Shown here: in pieces, positions 1 to 11,550 of the stretch
How the letters are laid out: each line of letters opens with the position of its first letter
Position numbering within the stretch: the stretch's first letter is position 1
From: Cloacibacillus evryensis DSM 19522
Lineage (GTDB): Bacteria > Synergistota > Synergistia > Synergistales > Synergistaceae
Assembly: GCF_000585335.1 (NCBI RefSeq)
Contig: NZ_KK073872.1
Location: 130,001 to 194,000 of the forward strand
Length of the DNA: 64,000 nucleotides
Direction of reading: 5' to 3'
Position numbers and translations under genes: made by a program
Notes under the pieces: model-generated
The model's input: the letters and a program-made list of their open reading frames with translations, nothing else
What the model was told of the DNA's origin: nothing
Database searches by the model: none

Positions 1-2936
<2,936 letters not shown>

Positions 2937-2975
2937 ATAAATCCTTTATAGACCTGATAGAAGGTTTATAGAAAA

Positions 2976-3324
2976 TTTCCAGTGATAATAGATAAGTGAG
3001 AAAGGAAATCTTTGATTTCCGTCTTCGAACTTAGTCTTGCAGTCAGTGGAATTGACAAAGCAGATAGACGCGCAAGCGTTTATTCATAAAGTTTCCAGTG
3101 GTAATAGATAAGTGAGATAGCAAAATCTTTGATTTGCGTGATCGAACTTAGTATTATAGCTGGGGACGATGACAAAGCAGATAGACGCGCAAGCGTTTAT
3201 TCATAAAGTTTCCAGTGGTAATAGATAAGTGAGATAGCAAATCTTTGATTTGCGTGATCGAACTTAGTATTATAGCTGGGGACGATGACAAAGCAGATGA
3301 ACGCGCAAGCGTTTATTCATAAAG
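2976..3324 (+). repeat. Three tandem ~116-bp units in 23S-5S spacer
   Basis: Three head-to-tail copies begin at 2976, 3092 and 3209, and the 5S gene starts where a fourth would begin (3325). Each copy opens with the first 16 bases of the 5S gene, TTTCCAGTGGTAATAG (one mismatch in copy 1), then departs from 5S. Copies 2 and 3 differ at about three positions; copy 1 is more diverged. Each holds two small hairpins: GCAAATC-ttt-GATTTGC (GGAAATC-ttt-GATTTCC in copy 1, a paired change that keeps the stem) and ACGC-GCAA-GCGT with a GNRA-type loop. This looks like duplication of a unit spanning the 5S start and its upstream spacer. Any function, for example in rRNA processing, is inference. Confidence 0.9.
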
Positions 3325-3325
3325 T

Positions 3326-3443
3326 TTCCAGTGGTAATAGAGGAGTGGATCCACCCGGTCCCATGCCGAACCCGGCAGTTAAGCACTCCATCGTCGATGG
3401 TACTACGGAGGGTATCCGTGGGAGAGTAGATCGCTGCTGGAAT
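3326..3443 (+). rRNA. rrf: 5S ribosomal RNA
   Basis: The sequence contains the typical 5S core (cacccggtcccatgccgaac, then ggcagttaagcactcc and ggtactacggagg). The 5' TTCCAG pairs with the 3' CTGGAA to close the terminal helix, which sets the ends to within about two bases. The length of about 118 nt is normal. It follows 23S rRNA and the tandem spacer units in the usual order and is followed by a strong terminator. Confidence 0.95.
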
Positions 3444-3454
3444 TAATTGAGAAA

Positions 3455-3489
3455 ACAGACTCAGGAGATCATCCTGGGTCTGTTTTTTT
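3455..3489 (+). terminator. rRNA operon intrinsic terminator
   Basis: A 12-bp stem, ACAGACTCAGGA paired with TCCTGGGTCTGT (one G-T pair), closes a five-base loop and is followed by a run of seven T. It lies just after 5S rRNA and should end the rRNA transcript. Confidence 0.92.
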
Positions 3490-3591
3490 ATAGCCGATTG
3501 GCAACAGTTTAACCGTAAGCGTCAAACAGCCAGGACCTCCCCTCAAAGCAGGAAGCCTGTTATCGTCATTTTGTAGTGAAGGTATGGATTG

Positions 3592-4281
3592 CTATTCGTC
3601 GACTAGGCGATAACCTACTCCCACTTCGGTGACGATGTATCGCGGCTGTGCGGGGCTTTTTTCTATTTTACGGCGCAGGCTGGCCATCAGGGCGCGCAGC
3701 GATTGTGTGTCGCTGCCGTATCCGACTCCCCATATCTGCCTGATGATGTAGGCCGAGGTCAGCACTTTGCCGATGTTTTTGAAAAAGAGGGCCAGCAGGT
3801 TATATTCCATGGGGGTCAGGTGGAGTTCCCCGCCGTCAAGGTATACGAGGCGGCGGTCAAGCTCGATCCGCAGGCCGCCGACATTTTTGGCCGCCTCCTG
3901 CTGGGGTTTCCCCAGGCGGTCCAGGTGGCGGAGCGCGACGCGGATACGCGCCGAGAGTTCGGTGGCGGAGAAGGGCTTGGTCAGGTAATCATCCGCCCCC
4001 GCGTCTAACGCCGCGGCTTTTTCTTTGTCCTGGTCGCGGGCGGAGACGATGATGATCGGCATCTCCGACCATTCGCGCACTTTTTTTATGATCTCCATGC
4101 CGTCTATGTCCGGCAGCCCGAGGTCGAGCAGGATGAGGTCGATCCGCTCGGAGAGCAGCTTGCCCGTCGCCTCGGCTCCGTTGGCGGCGGCCGCGTATTC
4201 AAGTCCCGCGTTTTCGACGGCGAAGCAGTTGAAATTCCTTATCTGGCTGTCGTCTTCAACTATCAGTATGCGTCTCTTCAT
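3592..4281 (-). CDS. kdpE: KdpE-like response regulator
   Basis: This 229-residue OmpR-family response regulator has an N-terminal receiver domain (about 1-120) with acidic residues at Asp10/Asp11, the phosphoacceptor Asp53 in LILLDLGLPDIDG, and the conserved Lys in YLTKPF. A C-terminal winged-helix DNA-binding domain follows (about 130-229; HLTPMEYNLLALF and VGVGYRLV). The pattern matches KdpE, which activates the Kdp potassium-uptake operon in other bacteria. It overlaps the end of the kinase gene by 26 bases, so the two are probably translationally coupled. No kdpFABC genes lie in this window, so the target here is unknown. Confidence 0.88.
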   Translation of the reverse strand: MKRRILIVEDDSQIRNFNCFAVENAGLEYAAAANGAEATGKLLSERIDLILLDLGLPDIDGMEIIKKVREWSEMPIIIVSARDQDKEKAAALDAGADDYLTKPFSATELSARIRVALRHLDRLGKPQQEAAKNVGGLRIELDRRLVYLDGGELHLTPMEYNLLALFFKNIGKVLTSAYIIRQIWGVGYGSDTQSLRALMASLRRKIEKSPAQPRYIVTEVGVGYRLVDE

Positions 4282-5815
4282 TTTGACCGTCCTTCGCGAG
4301 CGGCAGCGTGAAGGTAAAACGCGCGCCGCCGTCCGTGATATTTTCCGCCGAGGCCGTGCCGCCGTGGCTCCTTATGATCGCTTCGCATATAGGAAGTCCG
4401 AGGCCGATGCCTTTTTTCACGTCGGCGGAACGTTTTTGGGAAGTATAGAACATTTCAAATATGTGCGGCAAGTCCTCCAGCGGGATGCCCTCTCCCTCGT
4501 CCGCCACCGCGACACGCGCGAAGCCGCCGTTCTCGCGGGCGGCTGAGATCTCGATCGTCTTTCCCGGCGGCGTATGTTTGACCGCGTTGTCGAGAAGGTT
4601 GACGAGCACCTGCTGGATGAGGCGGCTGTCAGCCCGCACCATCAGCAGTTCGTCGGGCAGCCGCACCTCCAGCCGGCGGCCGGCCAGGCGGCGTTTGACG
4701 TGGTTTATCGCGACTTCTACGATCTCTTCCAGCGCGGAGGGCTCATATTTTATGACGGAGGCTCCGCTCTGTATCCTCGTCAGGCTAAGAACGTTCTCCA
4801 CGATGTCGTGAAGCCACTGCGCGTCGTTGTAGATCGCCAGGGCAAGTGATTTTTCCGCGCCGCCGTCTCTGTCCCGCCCGATAAGGATCTCCGCCGTGCC
4901 CATGATCCCGGCGAGCGGAGTTCGCAGGTCGTGTGAGATGGCGCGCAGGAGGTTGCCGCGGTAGCGCTCCCGCGCCGCCTCTTCTTCCGATCTCAGCCGC
5001 GCCCGCGCGCTTCTGTACCTGTCCATCGCAAGCGCGGCCCCCTTGATCACGGAGTGCAGCGCCTGCCGTTGGTCGCCGGTCATCGCGATCGCGTCGGGAG
5101 CCGGTATCCGGATGACGGCGAGCAGTTTGTCGGTGCTGTAGACCGGCCAGTCGAAGAATTCGGCTCCCGCCAGACAGGCGCTGCGCAGCCGCAGCATCTC
5201 CCCGCCGATCCGCTCTGGGTCCTCGGTCATACGCCAGACGGGGGTATCCTCGCCCACCTGCTGGATATAGGAGTTTTCAGGCCGCCCGTCGCCGTCGAAA
5301 CAGAGGCAGGCCGCCTGCCAGCCCCAAAAGCCGTGTATGGTGTTTACGGCAACGCCCGCTATCTCATGCGGCGTGAAGGCGTTGCTCAACCGGTTTGTAA
5401 AGCTGTAAAGCATCAGCACCTCCGCCTCGCGGCGCAGAGACTCCTCTTCGGAGGCTTTCGCCCTGGAGGTCACGGCGCTGGTTATCGAGGCGGTGATCGT
5501 CATGATGGCGAAGGTGACGATGTAGGAGCTGTCGTTTACCGCGAATGAATAGAGCGGAACGGTGAAGAAAAAGTTATAGGTGAATGTGGATACGAACGAT
5601 ACGGCGATGCCCCAGCGATAGCCGGCGGTAAAGCGCGCCGTGAGCAGCACGGCGAGGAGATAGATGATGACGATGTTCGTTTCCGGAAAGCCGAGGGCGC
5701 GGAAGAGCAGCCCGATCAGCGTTGCCCCGACGATCAGCGAGGCGGCGAGAACGGCGAAACGCGCCGGGCGTTTCATGAAAAGACGCCTTTTCAGCCTTGA
5801 AAAAATCCTCTCCAT
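4256..5815 (-). CDS. kdpD: KdpD-like sensor kinase lacking N-terminal sensor half
   Basis: This 519-residue histidine kinase matches the C-terminal half of KdpD. It has four hydrophobic segments of the DUF4118 type near the N terminus (about 15-115), a GAF-like region (about 130-265), a phosphoacceptor His near residue 295 (RAISHDLRTPLAG), and an HATPase domain with NLLDNAVKH, DEGEGIP and GIGLGLPI boxes. Full KdpD is near 890 residues. The cytoplasmic KdpD and USP domains that sense potassium and c-di-AMP are absent. The start at 5815 is chosen because AGGAGG lies nine bases upstream; an ATG at 5836 has no such site. It is followed by the overlapping response regulator gene. Confidence 0.85.
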   Translation of the reverse strand: MERIFSRLKRRLFMKRPARFAVLAASLIVGATLIGLLFRALGFPETNIVIIYLLAVLLTARFTAGYRWGIAVSFVSTFTYNFFFTVPLYSFAVNDSSYIVTFAIMTITASITSAVTSRAKASEEESLRREAEVLMLYSFTNRLSNAFTPHEIAGVAVNTIHGFWGWQAACLCFDGDGRPENSYIQQVGEDTPVWRMTEDPERIGGEMLRLRSACLAGAEFFDWPVYSTDKLLAVIRIPAPDAIAMTGDQRQALHSVIKGAALAMDRYRSARARLRSEEEAARERYRGNLLRAISHDLRTPLAGIMGTAEILIGRDRDGGAEKSLALAIYNDAQWLHDIVENVLSLTRIQSGASVIKYEPSALEEIVEVAINHVKRRLAGRRLEVRLPDELLMVRADSRLIQQVLVNLLDNAVKHTPPGKTIEISAARENGGFARVAVADEGEGIPLEDLPHIFEMFYTSQKRSADVKKGIGLGLPICEAIIRSHGGTASAENITDGGARFTFTLPLAKDGQNEETHTDS

Positions 5816-5956
5816 CGCGGCGGCCCTCCTACGCATAACGAGAGTTATTCTCTTCAGTCTACAGCATTTTTATTCTTTGGCAAACCGGCGAATGTCCGGA
5901 ACCGGAGATTTCTGTTGTTGGCGAATGTTTTGTGTTAGAATATCCGCGGTAATAAG

Positions 5957-6058
5957 ATGATGCGTAACGCATTGCCGCCGGGTAATGCGGTTTTAAACGC
6001 GCTGGACTCACGCCGTCAGGCCTTAGAAGGGGTGAGTCTCGGCGCGGTTTTTATTTTT
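5957..6058 (+). promoter_or_regulatory. Structured leader with terminator-like hairpin before MATE gene
   Basis: A hairpin at 5998-6046 (CGCGCTGGACTCAC against GTGAGTCTCGGCGCG, with a branched loop holding GCC-GTCA-GGC and CCTT-AG-AAGG) is followed by TTTTTATTTTT, ending 17 bases before the MATE start codon. Just upstream, ATGCG-taa-CGCAT (5960-5972) and CGCATT-10 nt-AATGCG (5968-5989) compete for the same bases. This is the layout of a transcription attenuator or riboswitch expression platform. I do not recognise a known aptamer. It could instead be a plain terminator of an upstream transcript. Confidence 0.5.
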
Positions 6059-6075
6059 GCGGAGGGTGTTTGTTT

Positions 6076-7392
6076 ATGAGGGGAAAGCTTTTCATGTCTT
6101 TTATCAAATATGTTTCACAGAGCGTGATGGGGATGGTCGGCATTTCCTGCTATATCCTTGCCGACACCTGGTTTGTCGCCGCCGCTTTAGGCGCGGAGGG
6201 GCTCGCCGCGCTGAATCTTGCGATCGTATTTTACAGCCTGCTGAACGCCGCCGGGCTGATGGCGGGCATCGGCGGCGCGACGCTTTTTTCCCTCTCGCTA
6301 TCGTCCGGCAGAAGAGGGCGTTCGGAGATTTTTTCCGCGACGGTCATTCTCGGTTCCGTGCTTGCGGCCGTCTTTACCGCCGCCGGACTTTTTTGCAGCG
6401 GCTGGATCGCGCGGACGCTCGGCGCCGACGAGGCTATTTTTGCGATGACGGAGACCTATTTAAGAACGATCCTCTCCTTCTCATTATTTTTTATCATGAA
6501 TAATATTCTGCTCGCCTTTGTACGCAACGACGGCGGCCCGCGGCTCGCGATGGCGGCGATGGTGACGGGCAGCCTTTCTAATATCGCGCTTGATTATATC
6601 TTCATCTTTCCCTTCGGCTGGGGCATCTTCGGCGCGGCTTTTGCCACGGCGATCGCCCCGATGATAAGCATCGCGCTGCTTTCGCTGCATTTTATCCTGC
6701 GGCGCGGCTCTTTTTCTCTCTCGTTCTCGCGTCCGCGCGGCGTCTATATCTTGAAGATGATCCCGCTGGGGTTATCTTCAATGGTGACGGAGTTGTCTTC
6801 CGCCGCCGCGCTGGCCGCCTTCAACCTTATTATCCTGGCGATGGCCGGTAATACCGGCGTCGCCGCCTACGGCGTCGTGGCGAATCTCGCGCTCGTCGAG
6901 CTTGCGGTCTTCGTCGGTATCGCGCAGGGGATGCAGCCGCTCGTCAGCCGCCGCCGCGGCATGGGCGACCTGGCGGGCTGCCGCGCGCTCCTGTGCTACG
7001 GAGCCCTCTTTTCGCTGGGGGCCGCCTCTCTGGCCTATGGCGCGGTCTTCGTGTGGGCGCGGGAGATCGCCGCGCTTTTCAACCAGGCCGGCGACAGGCT
7101 GCTGGCCGCCTACGCGGAGGAGGGGCTGCGCATCTACTTCGCGGGCTTTTTCTTCGGCGGCCTTAATGTGGTGACCGCCGCCTTCTTCAGCGCGGCGGAG
7201 ATGCCGAAGCGCGGTTTTTTGATCTCCTCGCTGCGCGCCTTTCTGCTGGCCCTGCCGCTGGCGGCCCTCTTTTCCCGATTTTTTGGAATGCGCGGCCTCT
7301 GGTTCTCTTTTGTGGCCGCGGAGGCGCTGACTCTCTTCATCGCCGCCGCGATGCTGCGCCGTTTTGCGGCAAATTTTCAGCGTGAACATTAA
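6076..7392 (+). CDS. MATE family efflux transporter
   Basis: The 438-residue protein is very hydrophobic, with about twelve membrane segments in two similar halves, the fold of multidrug and toxin extrusion (MATE) antiporters. These use Na+ or H+ gradients to export cationic drugs or metabolites. The ATG at 6076 is chosen because GGAGGG lies nine bases upstream; a TTG at 6070 is in frame but too close to that site. It is preceded by a foldable leader ending in a terminator-like hairpin, which suggests conditional expression. The substrate cannot be told from sequence. A second, distant MATE protein is encoded at 62078-63496. Confidence 0.85.
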   Translation: MRGKLFMSFIKYVSQSVMGMVGISCYILADTWFVAAALGAEGLAALNLAIVFYSLLNAAGLMAGIGGATLFSLSLSSGRRGRSEIFSATVILGSVLAAVFTAAGLFCSGWIARTLGADEAIFAMTETYLRTILSFSLFFIMNNILLAFVRNDGGPRLAMAAMVTGSLSNIALDYIFIFPFGWGIFGAAFATAIAPMISIALLSLHFILRRGSFSLSFSRPRGVYILKMIPLGLSSMVTELSSAAALAAFNLIILAMAGNTGVAAYGVVANLALVELAVFVGIAQGMQPLVSRRRGMGDLAGCRALLCYGALFSLGAASLAYGAVFVWAREIAALFNQAGDRLLAAYAEEGLRIYFAGFFFGGLNVVTAAFFSAAEMPKRGFLISSLRAFLLALPLAALFSRFFGMRGLWFSFVAAEALTLFIAAAMLRRFAANFQREH

Positions 7393-7396
7393 AATC

Positions 7397-7443
7397 TGCC
7401 ATATATGCCTATTTTTTCTTTAAAAAAGGCGTATAATCTGGCA
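7397..7443 (+). terminator. AT-rich nested inverted repeat after MATE gene
   Basis: An outer TGCC/GGCA pair encloses a hairpin in which a GCCT plus T-run pairs with an A-run plus AGGC. The T-run sits inside the stem, so it may end transcription weakly in either direction. A TATAAT-like hexamer (7432-7437) lies in the 3' arm. It is a possible terminator for the MATE gene, not a strong one. Confidence 0.35.
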
Positions 7444-7500
7444 AACATGATGATAAACGGCGCAAGGGCTAATACATCACTACTTTAATACAATATATAG

Positions 7501-7567
7501 TATAATTGTAATAGGATATTCGGATTTTTTGCGAGTATAAAGCCATATAAGTCAGGCATATATGGCT
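7501..7567 (+). promoter_or_regulatory. Probable promoter -10 and leader hairpin of the symporter gene
   Basis: TATAAT at 7501-7506 is a good -10 hexamer, but no clear -35 is visible. Downstream, AGCCATATA (7541-7549) and TATATGGCT (7559-7567) form a perfect nine-base inverted repeat with a nine-base spacer, either an mRNA hairpin or an operator. The start codon follows 50 bases later. Confidence 0.4.
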
Positions 7568-7616
7568 ATGCAGATAGATAGCTTTATCGATATAACATCG
7601 AAAGGAGTGCTTTTTT

Positions 7617-8861
7617 ATGTCAGAATCAAACAGTGTGTGGAAGGCATACCGCTTTCCGATAATCCTTCTCTGTGCCATCGCCGTCGGCTGCGTCATCGGG
7701 GCCGTGATGGGCAAGGACGCCCTCGTGCTCAAACCGCTCGGGGATCTCTTCATCAACGCGATGTTCATGGTGGTCGTGCCGCTCGTCTTTACGACGATAT
7801 GCAGCGCCGTCGCCTCTATGTCCTCGATGGAGCGTCTCGGGAAGGTCATGCGCTCGCTCGTCGTCGTATTCCTGATCACGGGCGCGCTGGCGGCGATCCT
7901 CATGCTTGTCACCGTCACCATTTTCCCACCGGCGCAGGGAGCGAATATCCAGATGCAGGCCGCCGGCGAGATCCAGGCTTTCAGCACGCCGGACCAGATC
8001 GTCAAAGCCTTTACGACCGACGACTTCGTGAACCTGCTTTCGCGCCGCGCGATGCTGCCGCTGATCCTCTTTACGATCTTCTTCGGCTTCTGCCTCCAGT
8101 CCCTCGGTGAGAGGGGACGGTCGATCGGGCGCGGTATCTCCGTCGTCGCCGACGCTATGCTGCAGATGGTCAAGTACCTCATGTACTATGCTCCGATCGG
8201 ACTCGGCGCCTACTTCGCGACGCTCGTCGGCGACTACGGGCCGCAGCTGCTCGGCGCCTATTTCCGCTCGATGGTCGTCTATCACGTGGCGACCTTCGGC
8301 TATTTCTTCGTCGCCTTCACGATCTATTCATGGTGGGCGACGGACGGCAGAGGCGTCAGGGTCTTCTGGAGCAAGATCATCGCCCCCGCTCTGATGGCGC
8401 TCGGCTCGGGCAGCAGTACGGCGACGCTGCCGATCAACCTTGAGGCGGCGACGAATATGGGCATTCCGCGCGACATCAGCGAGATCGTCCTGCCGATCGG
8501 CGCGACCGCCCACATGGAGGGCTCCTGCCTCTCCGGCATCCTTAAAATATCCTTCCTCTTCGGCATCTTCGGCCTGCCGTTTACCGGCCTTGGCACGATG
8601 GCGACCGCCGTCGCGGTGGCGGTGCTATCCGGCGTCGTCCTCTCCGGCATTCCCGGCGGCGGACTGGTCGGCGAGATGCTGATCGTGAGCCTCTACGGTT
8701 TCCCCCCCGAAGCTTTCCCGATCATCGCGACGATCGGCTTCCTTGTCGACCCCGCGGCGACGATGGTCAACGCGACGGGCGACACATGCTCCGCTCTGAT
8801 CATTTCGCGCCTCGTAGAGGGCAAAGACTGGTTCGCGAAGGCAAAGGTCACGGACCTCTAA
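7617..8861 (+). CDS. Dicarboxylate/amino acid:cation symporter (DAACS family)
   Basis: The 414-residue membrane protein belongs to the glutamate/C4-dicarboxylate Na+ or H+ symporter family (GltP, GltT, DctA). Family marks are the serine-rich re-entrant loop GSGSSTATLPIN near residue 265, PIGATAHMEGS in the next segment, and the substrate/ion-binding helix with DPAATMVNATGD near residue 380. AAAGGAG lies upstream of the ATG at good distance. A strong terminator follows, so it is probably a single-gene unit. Import of glutamate, aspartate or a dicarboxylate fits an amino-acid fermenter; the exact substrate is inference. Confidence 0.88.
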   Translation: MSESNSVWKAYRFPIILLCAIAVGCVIGAVMGKDALVLKPLGDLFINAMFMVVVPLVFTTICSAVASMSSMERLGKVMRSLVVVFLITGALAAILMLVTVTIFPPAQGANIQMQAAGEIQAFSTPDQIVKAFTTDDFVNLLSRRAMLPLILFTIFFGFCLQSLGERGRSIGRGISVVADAMLQMVKYLMYYAPIGLGAYFATLVGDYGPQLLGAYFRSMVVYHVATFGYFFVAFTIYSWWATDGRGVRVFWSKIIAPALMALGSGSSTATLPINLEAATNMGIPRDISEIVLPIGATAHMEGSCLSGILKISFLFGIFGLPFTGLGTMATAVAVAVLSGVVLSGIPGGGLVGEMLIVSLYGFPPEAFPIIATIGFLVDPAATMVNATGDTCSALIISRLVEGKDWFAKAKVTDL

Positions 8862-8890
8862 GCCTCTCCGCACGGGCCGTTGATATTAAA

Positions 8891-8935
8891 AGGCCGCCCC
8901 GCCGTCATACAGCACGGCGGGGCGGCCTCTTTTTG
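8891..8935 (+). terminator. Intrinsic terminator after symporter gene
   Basis: A 15-bp GC-rich stem, AGGCCGCCCCGCCGT against ACGGCGGGGCGGCCT, with an eight-base loop is followed by a T-run. Confidence 0.93.
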
Positions 8936-8948
8936 TTGCCGAACGGTT

Positions 8949-8983
8949 GGAGCCGGCCTGCGGGTAAACGCGAGGCCGGCTCC
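8949..8983. repeat. GC-rich inverted repeat
   Basis: GGAGCCGGCCT and AGGCCGGCTCC pair perfectly around a 13-base loop. There is no T-run on either side. It lies between the convergent symporter and feo units; its role is unknown. The rest of 8984-9113 shows only a second weak inverted repeat (ACTGCCT/AGGCAGT near 9021-9051). Confidence 0.6.
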
Positions 8984-9113
8984 GGTCCGTACACAATCCT
9001 GTTGGGCAGGGAGAGCGCGCCGACTGCCTCCGAGTCTCTATTCGAAGGCAGTGGCGTCGCTTTGTGTGTGGTGTGGGTTTTATAGAAGGGTTTTGGGAGA
9101 AACCGTGTCTATC

Positions 9114-9284
9114 TTATTTGTTGTCTTTCTTCGGCGGGTGGCAGATGGTCGATCCAGAGCAGCTGCCGCAGCTTCCGCCGCAGCCGCAGGAGCTTTTGCC
9201 CTCGCGCCGGTCCTTGTTGATTTTCATCAGTATCGCGATCACCGCCGCGAAAAGAAGTATGCTTATCACTATTGTGGCAATCAT
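9114..9284 (-). CDS. FeoB-associated Cys-rich small membrane protein
   Basis: This 56-residue protein has one N-terminal membrane helix (about residues 2-20), then a charged KINKDRREGK stretch, then a Cys-rich segment CGCGGSCGSC followed by a lone Cys in STICHPPKK. This is the pattern of the FeoB-associated Cys-rich membrane protein family found downstream of feoB in many anaerobes. AGGAG lies 11 bases before the ATG. The gene starts 23 bases after the feoB stop codon in the same direction. The cysteines may bind metal or take part in Fe2+ delivery; its function is not established. Confidence 0.85.
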   Translation of the reverse strand: MIATIVISILLFAAVIAILMKINKDRREGKSSCGCGGSCGSCSGSTICHPPKKDNK

Positions 9285-9306
9285 TAATGTTCACGCTCCT
9301 GACTTT

Positions 9307-11469
9307 CTAACTTATATCGGCGGCGCGCACTCTTCCGTCAATTGCCGCCGAGTCTTTTTTTTGCGGGCGCACCAGCAGGTAGATGGCTGCCAGCAGGACC
9401 GCCGCGGCGATCGCCGTCCACGCCGTAAACGGTTTGCCCTCCAGGGCGACAAGGCCGAGCTGGTAGGCGACGAAGGCCACCGCATAGGCATAACCGGTCT
9501 GGTATCCTATCGCGAGGCAGGTCCACTTCGTACTGTTCATCTCGCGCTTGATCGCTCCCATTGCCGCGAAGCAGGGGGCGCAGAGAAGGTTGAAGAGCAT
9601 GAAGGAGTAAGCCGCGAGCGGTGTGTAGTGGGCCGCGAGCTGCTGCCAGATCTCTTCGCCCTCTTCCGATACTTCGGCAAAGCCGAAGAGGATTCCGAAG
9701 GTGCCGACGACGTTTTCCTTAGCGACAAGCCCAGTAAAGGCGGCGACGGCGGACTGCCAGGTGCCCCAGCCGAGCGGCGCGAATATCCAGGCTATCGAAC
9801 GCCCGATAGCGGCGAGGAAGCCGTCCGAGAGGTCTTCTACCATCACGACGCGGCCGTCGGCGTAGCCGAAACTTGAAGTGAACCAGACAAATATAGTTGA
9901 GAGCAGGATTATCGTTCCCGCCTTTTTAATGAAGCTCCATCCGCGCTCCCACATGCTGCTGAGAACGTTGAAGAGAGAGGGCATGTGGTAATCCGGCAGC
10001 TCCATGACGAAGGGCGCGCTCTCTCCCGCGAAGAGGGCCGTCTTTTTCAGGATCAGCCCTGAGATGATTATCGAGGCGATGCCGACGAAATAGGCACTCG
10101 GAGCGACCCACCAGGTACCGTCGAACAGCGCTCCCGCGATGAGGGCGATGATCGGCAGCTTTGCGCCGCAGGGCATGAAGGTCGCCGTCATTATCGTCAT
10201 CCGGCGGTCGTGTTCGTTTTCTATCGTGCGCGAAGCCATGATGCCGGGGACGCCGCAGCCGGTGGCGACGATCATCGGGATGAACGACTTCCCGGAGAGG
10301 CCGAAGCGGCGGAATATCCTGTCGAGGATGAAGGCGACGCGCGCCATATACCCGGAATATTCAAGGACCGCCAGCAGCGCGAAGAGGACCAACATCTGCG
10401 GCACGAAGCCGAGGACCGCGCCGACGCCGGCGATGATCCCGTCAAGGACCAGGCTTTGGAGCCAATCCGCGACATTCAGCGCCGCGAGGATTCCCTCAGC
10501 CGCCGGCGGGATGATCTCGCCGAAGAGGACGTCGTTCGTCCAGTCTGTCACGAAAGCGCCCACCGTCGTCACCGAGATGTAGTAAACGGCGAAGATGATC
10601 GCCGCGAATATCGGCAACGCCATCACGCGGTTTGTCACGACGGCGTCTATCTTGTCCGTCATTGTGAGGAGCGATTCGTTCTGCCTCTTGTGCGATTCCT
10701 TTATCAACGCGCTGATATAGGCGTATCTTTCACTGGTGATGATGCTCTCGGCGTCGTCGTCAAATTCCGTCTCGCAGCGCTCTCTGACGGCGTTTGCCGT
10801 CTCGATGCCGCGGACGTTGTCCTTCAGCTCCGCCATTACGTCGGGGTCCCCCTCGAATAGTTTGATGGAGTACCAGCGGATGCGGTCTGCCGGCAGAGTA
10901 TCCGCGAAAGCCAGCTCTATCTCGGCGAGGGCCTTCTCGACGGAGCCCTGGAATATCCTTTTTACCACCGGGACCGTCTTCTCCTCCGCGGCGACGTATG
11001 CCTTTTTGACGAGCGCGTCAAGCCCCGTCCCCTTCAGCGCGGAGATCTCCACTACGGGAATGCCGAGCTTTTTTGAAAGCTTGGCGCAATCTATCGATTC
11101 GCCCCTCTTCTTTACGACGTCGATCATATTGACCGCCGCCACGACCGGGATCGATAGCTCCGTGAGCTGCGTCGTCAGGTAGAGATTACGTTCGAGATTA
11201 CTGCCGTCGATGATGTTGATTATCGCGTCAGGCGTCTCGTCCCGCAGGTAATTCCTGGCGACGCGCTCCTCGGGGCTGTAGGGAGAGAGGGAGTATATGC
11301 CTGGAAGGTCGATGATCCTCACGTCTTTCTTACCGCGAAGGACGCCCTCCTTTTTTTCAACCGTAACGCCAGGCCAGTTGCCGACCGATTGGTTGGCGCC
11401 GGTGAGAGCGTTGAATAAAGTCGTCTTGCCGCTGTTGGGGTTCCCAGCGAGAGCAATTTTTTTGATCAT
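9307..11469 (-). CDS. feoB: Ferrous iron transporter FeoB
   Basis: The 720-residue protein carries an N-terminal GTPase domain with G1 GNPNSGKTT (residues 9-17), G3 DLPGIY and G4 NMID. A helical GDI-like linker follows (about 170-270), then a polytopic membrane region with two gate repeats. It imports Fe2+ across the inner membrane. The ATG at 11469 has AGGAGG seven bases upstream; a start at 11493 would place coding sequence over a DtxR-like box and is less likely. The gene lies downstream of two feoA genes with about 80 bases between, and a Cys-rich partner follows it. Confidence 0.95.
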   Translation of the reverse strand: MIKKIALAGNPNSGKTTLFNALTGANQSVGNWPGVTVEKKEGVLRGKKDVRIIDLPGIYSLSPYSPEERVARNYLRDETPDAIINIIDGSNLERNLYLTTQLTELSIPVVAAVNMIDVVKKRGESIDCAKLSKKLGIPVVEISALKGTGLDALVKKAYVAAEEKTVPVVKRIFQGSVEKALAEIELAFADTLPADRIRWYSIKLFEGDPDVMAELKDNVRGIETANAVRERCETEFDDDAESIITSERYAYISALIKESHKRQNESLLTMTDKIDAVVTNRVMALPIFAAIIFAVYYISVTTVGAFVTDWTNDVLFGEIIPPAAEGILAALNVADWLQSLVLDGIIAGVGAVLGFVPQMLVLFALLAVLEYSGYMARVAFILDRIFRRFGLSGKSFIPMIVATGCGVPGIMASRTIENEHDRRMTIMTATFMPCGAKLPIIALIAGALFDGTWWVAPSAYFVGIASIIISGLILKKTALFAGESAPFVMELPDYHMPSLFNVLSSMWERGWSFIKKAGTIILLSTIFVWFTSSFGYADGRVVMVEDLSDGFLAAIGRSIAWIFAPLGWGTWQSAVAAFTGLVAKENVVGTFGILFGFAEVSEEGEEIWQQLAAHYTPLAAYSFMLFNLLCAPCFAAMGAIKREMNSTKWTCLAIGYQTGYAYAVAFVAYQLGLVALEGKPFTAWTAIAAAVLLAAIYLLVRPQKKDSAAIDGRVRAADIS

Positions 11470-11481
11470 GCCAATTCCTCC

Positions 11482-11500
11482 TGTGGTTAGCAAAACCTAA
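11482..11500 (-). promoter_or_regulatory. DtxR/IdeR-like iron box upstream of feoB
   Basis: On the minus strand this reads TTAGGTTTTGCTAACCACA, matching the IdeR consensus TTAGGTTAGGCTAACCTAA at 15 of 19 positions. It ends a few bases before the feoB ribosome-binding site, so it may be a secondary operator for feoB. No convincing promoter hexamers of its own were seen. Confidence 0.55.
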
Positions 11501-11550
11501 CCTAAATAAGATTTAAAAATGCGCAAGACGCACATCCCGCGCATGATTCT

